Assembly (NCBI RefSeq): GCF_001425055.1
Contig: NZ_LMDK01000001.1
Location: 757,845 to 821,844 of the forward strand
Length of the DNA stretch: 64,000 nt
Source of the DNA: Pelomonas sp. Root1237
GTDB lineage: Bacteria; Pseudomonadota; Gammaproteobacteria; Burkholderiales; Burkholderiaceae_C
Direction of reading: 5' to 3'
Shown here piece by piece: positions 30,174 to 36,209 of this stretch; the stretch's first letter is position 1, and every line of letters starts with the position of its first letter. The notes under the pieces are model-generated. The model did no database searches, was not told the DNA's origin, and saw nothing but the letters and a program-made list of their open reading frames with translations. The position numbers and the translations under genes are program-made.

Positions 30174-30533
30174 GTGGCAAAGCCAGCGCAGACCGATCTA
30201 TCGGTCAAGGAACGAATCCAGATAGAGCTTGACGCTCACACGCGTGAGAACCCGGGTCAGAAACTCTCAGTCGCGGAGATCTGCCGGCGCGCAGGAGTTA
30301 GCAGGTCGAATCTTTACGCGGCTCATCCCACGTTGGTTGGGAAGATCCACGGCCCCAAAGCTCCGGCCAAGAAGCGCGCGGCGGCGATGCCCAAGGCGGT
30401 CGACCAAAGAGACACTGTCGCAGGGTTAAAGAAAAGAAATCAGGCGCTGCTCGTGCTGTACATCGAGTTGCAGCAGGAGGTGCGGTTGCTTCGAGCCAGG
30501 CTCGAAAGTGCCAAGAAGTCGAAGCGAAAGTAG
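30174..30533 (+). CDS. Small HTH/coiled-coil accessory protein, TnpC-like
   Basis: 119 residues with a GTG start 3 bp after the third recombinase. The N-terminal half has a helix-turn-helix (LSVAEICRRAGVSRSNLYAAHP, about 35-56). The C-terminal half is a basic coiled coil (LKKRNQALLVLYIELQQEVRLLRARLESAKK, about 82-115). This plan matches DUF6262/TnpC proteins that accompany TnpA and TnpB in Tn554-like elements and affect insertion orientation and frequency. The assignment rests on architecture and position, not on a database hit. Confidence 0.75.
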   Translation: MAKPAQTDLSVKERIQIELDAHTRENPGQKLSVAEICRRAGVSRSNLYAAHPTLVGKIHGPKAPAKKRAAAMPKAVDQRDTVAGLKKRNQALLVLYIELQQEVRLLRARLESAKKSKRK

Positions 30534-30596
30534 CCGTGCCGCCCATGGATGCCGGTCGATTAGCTTTCCTTTCTGACCTTGCTGGTCAACCATTGC

Positions 30597-30914
30597 TCAT
30601 GCGTCGGCCCAGTAGGACGCCAAGGCTGCAATTCGAGCAATTTGCTGCTCGATCAAGTCAACACCGCCTTGGCGGCACACGGTGTGGATTGGAGGCTCGC
30701 CATGCCGGATCGCCTCATCGTTTGGCTGCTCATCCAGGCGGACGACTGGCTGAATCAGCCACTCGGCGAGCCATGGATCCAAGTCGCCTTCGATCAAGGG
30801 GGCCGCTGCTGTCAAGAGGCGACAGTACTCCGGCGTCTTGGCGAACTGTTCGAGGCGGTCCAGCAGATCACGCTGCTTGGCTAAGAATGCTGCGACGCTG
30901 GCGGGAACGGTCAT
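30597..30914 (-). CDS. Hypothetical small protein
   Basis: 105 residues, unrecognised. It is mostly helical in appearance (ASVAAFLAKQRDLLDRLEQFAKTP, VDLIEQQIARIAALASYWADA) with an acidic middle section. It lies 25 bp downstream of another unknown minus-strand gene, and the pair is convergent with the recombinase operon. Competing plus-strand frames over this segment have worse composition and were not accepted. No signal peptide or catalytic motif is seen. Confidence 0.5.
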   Translation of the reverse strand: MTVPASVAAFLAKQRDLLDRLEQFAKTPEYCRLLTAAAPLIEGDLDPWLAEWLIQPVVRLDEQPNDEAIRHGEPPIHTVCRQGGVDLIEQQIARIAALASYWADA

Positions 30915-30939
30915 ACGCTCTCCATGTTGAGGTGCGGCT

Positions 30940-31314
30940 TCAATCGATGCTCAGTTGATCCCAGGCGAACACGCTGACGTCAACCGCGTCCCCCATGCCC
31001 AACTTGACCGCTCCACGCTGCAGCACATCGCGCTCGAACTCACGCGTCTCGGGCGGGCACATCAATTCGTAGCGACGCCCGGACGACGTGGTCACTACGC
31101 ACGCGTCACTGTCGACGGCTGCGATCGTCGAACTCACTCGCACTGTGCCGCTCTCGGCGCTCAGATTCCAGAGTGTCAGCAGATGCAGCTTGTTTAACGG
31201 CGTTCGGATCACCCGCCACGAGTGCACTTCCATGGTCGGTTGCGCCTCAACTGCCGAAGCTTCCCTGTCATTGGCGAAGCTGAAGACGAGATCTCCGAGT
31301 TGGCTCGACCTCAC
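30940..31314 (-). CDS. Hypothetical protein, small beta-rich domain
   Basis: 124 residues, unrecognised. Strand-like segments alternate (EVHSWRVIRTPLNKLHLLTLWNLS, GTVRVSSTIAAVDSDACVVTTSSGRRYEL) before a short C-terminal tail (MGDAVDVSVFAWDQL). No transmembrane segment or enzyme motif is seen. It probably shares a transcript with the next minus-strand gene. It may be a small accessory or antitoxin-like factor, but there is no direct evidence. Confidence 0.55.
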   Translation of the reverse strand: MRSSQLGDLVFSFANDREASAVEAQPTMEVHSWRVIRTPLNKLHLLTLWNLSAESGTVRVSSTIAAVDSDACVVTTSSGRRYELMCPPETREFERDVLQRGAVKLGMGDAVDVSVFAWDQLSID

Positions 31315-31411
31315 GCACCAACCTCACAGATGCGCGCGCGGCTGTACTCCCTACTGCCGCCGCAACAACGCAGCGAAGTCACTTTGCATATCGCGAAGTA
31401 GCGTTCAGGCA

Positions 31412-31648
31412 TCACGCAGCAGGCCTCTGACACACTTCTTCGATGCGCCCCTGCGCCAGCCAAATCGAGATGGCCTCGTTGATGGTGTCGGACATCCGCT
31501 CTTGACCGTCCACGACCCAGTAGATGTCGCGGCCGTTGAAAATGAGGAAGCCCTGACCAGGTTCGATCAGCTGGTCGTACTGCTCCCTGCCGTTGAAGAA
31601 CCCGAGCCCGATCTCTTTGCGGATCTCGAAGTAGCGTTCCGTGCTCAT
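31412..31648 (-). CDS. Hypothetical protein (78 residues)
   Basis: Short acidic protein starting MSTERYFEIRKEIG and containing GQGFLIFNGRDIYWVVDGQE, then a helix SDTINEAISIWLAQGRIEEV. The family was not recognised. The start overlaps the stop of the upstream minus-strand gene by 4 bp (ATGA), which supports both as real translated genes of one operon. Confidence 0.5.
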   Translation of the reverse strand: MSTERYFEIRKEIGLGFFNGREQYDQLIEPGQGFLIFNGRDIYWVVDGQERMSDTINEAISIWLAQGRIEEVCQRPAA

Positions 31649-31932
31649 TCAGCCGCCCGCGCGGCGCGTCGCCGACCTCGGCCCGTTCGCGGCGACCGCG
31701 ACCGCAGCACCCTGGTCTTGACCTGCGGTAGCGGTGGCAGCAGCTTGGACGCGGCTATGGCCCTCGGCGGATTTCCTCGGATGCCACGGTCGAGCTTCTC
31801 TCCATCCGGGTGCGCGATCGTCAAGAGAAACGATGGAGCCAGCGGCATCTCCACGACCCGCCAATGCCTGCTACCTGGTTCTCCCAGGTCCTGCGGGCCC
31901 TGACACTCGTACTGCGGGAGCGAAAGAAGCAT
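31645..31932 (-). CDS. Hypothetical basic protein (95 residues)
   Basis: Starts MLLSLPQYECQG. The middle (HWRVVEMPLAPSFLLTIAHPDGEKLDRGIRG) looks coding, and the C-terminus is strongly basic (VLRSRSPRTGRGRRRAARAAE). Open frame continues upstream without another start codon. It is coupled to the 78-residue gene by a 4-bp overlap. Its basic tail suggests nucleic-acid contact, which is speculative. Divergent from the Xre gene at 32067. Confidence 0.45.
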   Translation of the reverse strand: MLLSLPQYECQGPQDLGEPGSRHWRVVEMPLAPSFLLTIAHPDGEKLDRGIRGNPPRAIAASKLLPPLPQVKTRVLRSRSPRTGRGRRRAARAAE

Positions 31933-32066
31933 CGGGTTGCTGCCGCGAACAGCGAGGCGTTCGGCGACCGGATTGTTGACCTGACGGCAATTCTTCGCGG
32001 CATGCGGCCATATCCAGATTTTTGATACGGAGTCGCCTGGGCTACGGTGGAGGCTGAGAGAAATCC

Positions 32067-32423
32067 ATGGCCAAAACCCTGCACAGCCGCCACAACAAGA
32101 TCTTTCTGGACAAGCTGCGCAAGCTTCGGGAGTCCCGCGGCCTGCGCCAGGCCGACCTCGCGCTCCTGCTGGGCCGCAGCCAGGGTGCGGTCAGCTACGT
32201 CGAGTGTGGCCAGACCCGCCTGGACGTCATCGGTCTGCGCGACTGGCTGGAGGCTTTGGACTATGGCTTCCTGCGCTTCCTGAAGGAACTCGATGTCGAC
32301 CTGCGGCGGCTTGACGCCCTTCGGCTGCGGGCGAAGCCGGGCAAAGCAGGCAAGCGGGCCGCGAGGCCAACCCGGTCACGGCTCAGCCAGATATTTCAGG
32401 TCGACCCACTCATCGACAAGTGA
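32067..32423 (+). CDS. Xre-family HTH protein
   Basis: 118 residues. The helix-turn-helix occupies about 12-68 (FLDKLRKLRESRGLRQADLALLLGRSQGAVSYVECGQTRLDVIGL). A basic C-terminal tail follows (LRAKPGKAGKRAARPTRSRL). It is similar in layout to the Xre protein at 32671, including the shared pattern G-x-x-R-x-DV-x-x-L-x-x-W. It heads a two-gene plus-strand unit with the next small gene. Likely a repressor of the local genes; target unknown. Confidence 0.8.
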   Translation: MAKTLHSRHNKIFLDKLRKLRESRGLRQADLALLLGRSQGAVSYVECGQTRLDVIGLRDWLEALDYGFLRFLKELDVDLRRLDALRLRAKPGKAGKRAARPTRSRLSQIFQVDPLIDK

Positions 32424-32435
32424 CGGGGCCCGCGC

Positions 32436-32660
32436 ATGAAGCGAGTCCGAGTCGCCCCCGGCAAGTTCGTCGTCATTTCGGCTGAGATGGCGGAGAAGGC
32501 GGCGCGCGTGTTCGCCACTGGTCTGACGCGGGAACAGGCCCGCAACCTCCAGGCAACTGAACCTCGGCATGCTGCAGGTCTGATCATCGGCTCGGCCAAA
32601 CCGCTAGCCATTGCGCGGCCCAAGGTCGCTGTGGCGACGACTGCGGACAAGGCCTCTTGA
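32436..32660 (+). CDS. Hypothetical protein (74 residues)
   Basis: Unrecognised. It begins MKRVRVAPGKFVVISAEMAEKAARVF and has a helical middle (GLTREQARNLQA). It lies 12 bp after the Xre gene in the same direction and ends 10 bp before the converging second Xre gene. Size and position are those of an antitoxin or accessory partner, but nothing in the sequence proves it. Confidence 0.45.
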   Translation: MKRVRVAPGKFVVISAEMAEKAARVFATGLTREQARNLQATEPRHAAGLIIGSAKPLAIARPKVAVATTADKAS

Positions 32661-32670
32661 AGCGAGCGGG

Positions 32671-32937
32671 CTAAAGCAGGCTCGGCAGTTGGTGACGCTG
32701 GATGCGCTCGTCCAGCTTCTTGACGAAGGCTTCGAGGGTGGTATCGCAGGCATGCGTCCAAAGAGCCAGCTCGAACACGTCGACGCGACGGCGGCCGGCC
32801 TCACAGCGGCTGATGAGGTCTTGGCCCACCTGCATCCGCGCCGCCAGCTCCGACTGACTCAGCCCAGCATCCGCCCTGAGGGTGTGGAGTTCCTCAAGGA
32901 ACAGCTGGTACTTCTCACTATGAAGCGGGCTTCTCAT
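32671..32937 (-). CDS. Xre-family HTH protein
   Basis: 88 residues from MRSPLHSEKYQLF at 32937; the open frame extends upstream to 33156 without homology, so the shorter start is used. The HTH spans about 12-65 (LEELHTLRADAGLSQSELAARMQVGQDLISRCEAGRRRVDVFEL). It is homologous in pattern to the Xre protein at 32067 but convergent to it. Single-domain regulators like this are common in mobile elements. Confidence 0.8.
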   Translation of the reverse strand: MRSPLHSEKYQLFLEELHTLRADAGLSQSELAARMQVGQDLISRCEAGRRRVDVFELALWTHACDTTLEAFVKKLDERIQRHQLPSLL

Positions 32938-33049
32938 CCTGCAGCGGTTGCTCACGAGGCCGCGCAGGATCAGAGGGAAGTGGGAATATGGGAAAACGCC
33001 ATAATCCGGGCCTGCCACTGCTGACGACGGGGCTCCACGGCAGTCCACC

Positions 33050-33373
33050 ACGCAGCTTGTCATCAAGGGGCTTGCCGATCTGGCCCAGCCGCTGCGGCTG
33101 CAGGTTTTCCATGCCCTGGATGTCGTCGGCGAGTCTGGGCTGACCCCTGGCGCCATCCACGATGCCCTGGGGAGGCCACCGGCAACCCTGTCCTTTCATC
33201 TGAAGGAGATGGTCAATGCCGGCCTCGACACCCAGGAACATGCCGGCCGCAATCTGATCTGCCGCGCCAATTTCGATTGCATGAACGGCTTGCTGGGCTA
33301 GCTAACTGAAAGCTGCTGCCAGGGCGCCGCGTGCGTGGTGGAAAGCACAGCCGTTGGCCGAGATGGCCTATGA
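33050..33373 (+). pseudogene. arsR-like regulator relic
   Basis: The frame from 33050 reads as an ArsR/SmtB winged helix: VIKGLADLAQPLRLQVFHAL, GLTPGAIHDALGRPPATLSFHLKEM, GLDTQEHAGRNLICRANF, then an in-frame TAG at 33299-33301 exactly where arsenic ArsR proteins have GYLTE, followed by LTESCCQGAACVVES and a TGA. No ATG is present at the start (ACG at 33050). The internal stop and missing start make it a decayed gene. It implies a former ars operon here. Confidence 0.75.
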
Positions 33374-33560
33374 GTTCTGAGGCGACTACGCGGACGCGCA
33401 CAGCCAATAAGTCATCTACGACCTCACCCTGCTGCTCGGCGAGTACAGGGCGGCCAAAGGGTTCGTCGAGGCGCGGGGCTCTATCAACTACTCTTCCGTG
33501 AGGCCGAAGGCGGACGAGAGCTGGCGTTGCCAGCCACCTCATGGCCATGACGTCGCCTTA
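33352..33560 (+). other. Decayed coding fragment after the arsR relic
   Basis: A second frame shows protein-like sequence with two stops: PLAEMAYEF, stop, GDYADAHSQ, stop, VIYDLTLLLGEYRAAKGFVEARGS. It is preceded by no start and fades out near 33560. The parent family was not identified. It may be another gene of the lost arsenic cluster. Confidence 0.35.
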
Positions 33561-33625
33561 GGGGCGAGGCTCGAACTCACGAGCTTGGTCAACGCCTGCG
33601 GGAGGAGGGACGTATGTAGGGCTCG

Positions 33626-33967
33626 CTACTTGAGCCTGGCGTCCCGGATCACGGGTGCCAGAGCACTGATGGCACTGGCCAACAGGGAGACGCCCTGTTC
33701 GGTGCCATCCCAAGCACTTCCCAACGCGCGCTGAATCCGTGGATCCGAAGTCAGCTTAGTCAAGCCTGCATCTATGCCAATTTCGGCAAATTGCAGCAGC
33801 TGTTTAACCGGCGGGGTCATAGACTTGATTCGCCCCGTGAGGAACTTCGAGACCGTGTATTGCGGGACGCCACTCCTGCGTGAAAGATCAGATCCAGAGT
33901 TGCCAGGCCGCGCCAAGTAGGCCGCCAACAGGGTCCTGCCCTGGGCTACTTCGGCGCTTGGCTCCAT
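33626..33967 (-). CDS. HTH (Xre/Cro-like) regulator
   Basis: 113 residues from MEPSAEVAQG at 33967. An alternative ATG at 33982 would put the TTGGCATA repeat inside the coding region. The HTH runs about 18-60 (TLLAAYLARPGNSGSDLSRRSGVPQYTVSKFLTGRIKSM), followed by a helical C-terminal part (LTSDPRIQRALGSAW). It is divergent from the DNA methyltransferase gene, the place expected of a controller-type regulator. Confidence 0.72.
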   Translation of the reverse strand: MEPSAEVAQGRTLLAAYLARPGNSGSDLSRRSGVPQYTVSKFLTGRIKSMTPPVKQLLQFAEIGIDAGLTKLTSDPRIQRALGSAWDGTEQGVSLLASAISALAPVIRDARLK

Positions 33968-33975
33968 TGCAATTC

Positions 33976-33991
33976 TTGGCATATTGGCATA
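33976..33991. promoter_or_regulatory. Tandem TTGGCATA repeat in the regulator/methyltransferase divergent gap
   Basis: TTGGCATA occurs twice head-to-tail with no spacer (33976-33983, 33984-33991), in an AT-rich patch just upstream of the HTH gene start and 69 bp before the methyltransferase. It is a plausible binding site for that regulator. Binding is inferred from position only. Confidence 0.4.
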
Positions 33992-34059
33992 TCCTAACGC
34001 GCAAGGAACAGCTATTCAAGATCGTGCCGAAACGACGAGAAGTGCAGCCCTGAAGGCCT

Positions 34060-35271
34060 TTGATGCGATACCGCCTGACCCGATCCGCTAAGAAGAAACG
34101 CGCTCAGGTGATGACGCCACCGGCGTTGGCTCGTCGCGTGGTCGACATGCTGTCCGGCGAACGGGAGTCTTGGCTTGAACTGGGCTCTGGCACGGGCAAT
34201 CTGGCGCGTGCCTGCCTGGAGGGCCGCAACCCTGCTTCGTACCTGGGTGTGGAACTGGATGGGCGCTTAATGGATCGCGGTCCACTGGACGCACGCGCCG
34301 GCTTCCTTCAAGGCGATGTGCTGTCGCCTAGCCAGCTAACGCCGCTGCTCGGCGGGCGCCTTTACTCGCGCGTGGTCGGCAACCCTCCGTACGGCATGCA
34401 GGCGCTTGGCATCGAGGCCCAACGTCGGCTCGCTGAGCTCTGCCCGGGCATTCCGCAGATCTTCGACTGGGTGCAGTTGGATCTGTACTTCATGCTCGAG
34501 TCGCTTGCGCGGCTGCGCCGTCCGGGCGAGGCTGCCTTCATCGTCGGCGCTCCCATTGCTGAGGATGCGCGGCTCGTAGCGTTCCGTCATGCGTTGCTGT
34601 CCTCGGCGAGCGAGGTGGAATGCTTCGAGTTGCCCGTAAACGCCTTCGACTGGAAGGCCGAGGTGCAGTCCTTTGTTCTTGTGGCTCGCTTCGGAAAGTC
34701 AAAGCTGCAGCGCGTCAGGGTTGGCAAGCTGGCGGGGGACAACCTTGATGTTGTTGCGGAGAGGTGGGTGAGCCCGCAGGAAGCGACACATCGTTTGGAC
34801 TTCGCGTTCCACGAGTTTCAGGCGTTGAGCGCCAGCCTCCGCGGTGCTGCAGGCTGCACAACCTTGCACGACCTTGGGGCTTCCGTCATCCGAGGCAGCC
34901 GCACGCGGTCGCAGTTCGGCGAGATGGGCATCTCGTGTTTCCACACGTCCGACTTCCCTCAGGAGGGGCTCGAGGTGGAGTTCGGCGTGGACCGCGATCA
35001 CGGGTTCCAAGTTGCTGCCGCGAGCGACATCCTGCTGCCTCGCGTGGGTACCCGCTGCATGGGCCGGCAGGCGTTGGTCACTCGCGGGCAGCGGCACTAC
35101 ACAGAGGCGGTGTACCGGCTTCGAGTGCCGCGCAAGTACCACTCCCGAGTGGCGGACTGGGTCCTCAGCGAGGCCGGCACTGGTTGGCGCCAGGCCGCCG
35201 CCAAGGGGTCGTGTGCCAAGCACATCACCGTCGCCTCTCTCATCCAGATGCCGGTGCCTGTGAAGTCCTGA
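34060..35271 (+). CDS. N6-adenine DNA methyltransferase
   Basis: 403 residues. Motif I, the SAM-binding loop, is LELGSGTGN at 39-47; motif IV is NPPY at 108-111, the signature of amino-methyltransferases acting on adenine. The C-terminal half (about 250-400) contains LHDLGASVIRGSRTRSQFG and YRLRVPRKYHSRVADWVLSE, resembling a target-recognition domain of single-chain enzymes. No restriction endonuclease gene is adjacent. It converges on the three-gene cassette with 12 bp between stops. It may be an orphan modification enzyme or may protect self DNA from a neighbouring system. Confidence 0.85.
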   Translation: MMRYRLTRSAKKKRAQVMTPPALARRVVDMLSGERESWLELGSGTGNLARACLEGRNPASYLGVELDGRLMDRGPLDARAGFLQGDVLSPSQLTPLLGGRLYSRVVGNPPYGMQALGIEAQRRLAELCPGIPQIFDWVQLDLYFMLESLARLRRPGEAAFIVGAPIAEDARLVAFRHALLSSASEVECFELPVNAFDWKAEVQSFVLVARFGKSKLQRVRVGKLAGDNLDVVAERWVSPQEATHRLDFAFHEFQALSASLRGAAGCTTLHDLGASVIRGSRTRSQFGEMGISCFHTSDFPQEGLEVEFGVDRDHGFQVAAASDILLPRVGTRCMGRQALVTRGQRHYTEAVYRLRVPRKYHSRVADWVLSEAGTGWRQAAAKGSCAKHITVASLIQMPVPVKS

Positions 35272-35283
35272 GCCACGTCGGCC

Positions 35284-36201
35284 CTACTGGGCCATGTCGA
35301 TCTCGTACCAGTGGCGCCGATGGACACCAAAGGTGCGATCCATCTTGCGCACCGGATGGTCGTAGATTGGGGAGAGGACCTCGTGGTCAAGGCGGTATAG
35401 CGCCGCGCCAAGCGCCATAGGCTTGGTGCCGAAGGGCGCGACGCACAGGCGGTTGGTCTTCCCTGCCTGAAGCCCGGCGTGGGCGTCCGCGAGGAGGTTG
35501 TATGCCGCGCGTGGGCTGTTGGCGCCGCAGTACAAGACTGTCGTGTTCTTGCGCTCGAGGAGACTGGAGTTGGCCATGAGCGCATGGAGGTCCCAACTGG
35601 GCTGGAACGGCGGGATGCCGAACACGATGCTCACGCGCTCGTAGAAGTGGCCGTCGTCGGCGTCCAGCACGCGCATCAAGCGGTCGCCTTCGAAGCCGAG
35701 GAAGGCCACGAGGTGCGCCTTGTTCGTGCCGCTGAGCATGCGTGAGAACGGCGGCAAATGCAGGTTGCCGCGGAAGCCTTCGCTCAGGTCAAAGGCATTG
35801 CCTGGAACGATCGCCGATCCAGACGTCTTCTGGCGATAGCCCTCCGGCTCGACATAGAAGAAGCCGCAACGCGGGCGCACAGCGGCGCGACGGTAGGCGC
35901 TGAGCACGTAGAGGATCTCGGGGTACTCCATCGTCGTCGCATCCAGCACGATGGACCGCGCCCGGAACTGCTGGAAAACCGCTTCAAGGTCATCGACCTT
36001 GAAGACCTTGTCGCCGATCGTCAGCGAATAGGCCGCTGGGTCGTACTGCACGCGGTAGTGCTTACGTGCCGCGGCTCGCGTCAGCTCGGCCGAGTGGCGA
36101 CTGCGGTCGTCCAGGTCGTCGCGACCATAGAAGGCGATGTCGAACTGGCCGATCTGGCGCGCCTCGGCCTCTGTGACCACATCTTGTCGGATGAATTGCA
36201 T
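35284..36201 (-). CDS. Unrecognised 305-residue protein, third gene of the PRTase/AAA cassette
   Basis: No family recognised. The sequence looks like two alpha/beta halves: SIVLDATTMEYPEILYVLSAY (83-103) with RCGFFYVEPEGY (111-122), and HLVAFLGFEGDRLMRVLD (163-180) with SIVFGIPPFQPSWDLHALM (191-209), TTVLYCGANSPRAAYNLL (220-237) and CVAPFGTKPMALGAALY (253-269). The repeated strand-loop-helix pattern and the PFGTKP loop suggest a nucleotide- or phosphate-binding Rossmann-like fold. It starts 8 bp after the ATPase stop, so it is the last gene of a tight operon. It could be the effector or sensor of the system. Confidence 0.72.
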   Translation of the reverse strand: MQFIRQDVVTEAEARQIGQFDIAFYGRDDLDDRSRHSAELTRAAARKHYRVQYDPAAYSLTIGDKVFKVDDLEAVFQQFRARSIVLDATTMEYPEILYVLSAYRRAAVRPRCGFFYVEPEGYRQKTSGSAIVPGNAFDLSEGFRGNLHLPPFSRMLSGTNKAHLVAFLGFEGDRLMRVLDADDGHFYERVSIVFGIPPFQPSWDLHALMANSSLLERKNTTVLYCGANSPRAAYNLLADAHAGLQAGKTNRLCVAPFGTKPMALGAALYRLDHEVLSPIYDHPVRKMDRTFGVHRRHWYEIDMAQ

Positions 36202-36209
36202 GGCCGACC

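Noticed and set aside
31088-31903. 271-codon plus-strand frame
   Set aside because: It is antisense to three small minus-strand genes with mutually coupled starts and stops, and its translation is Ser/Arg-rich without motifs.
34764-35420. Alternative frames inside the methyltransferase gene
   Set aside because: Arg/Ser/Pro-rich shadows of a gene with clear SAM-binding and NPPY motifs.
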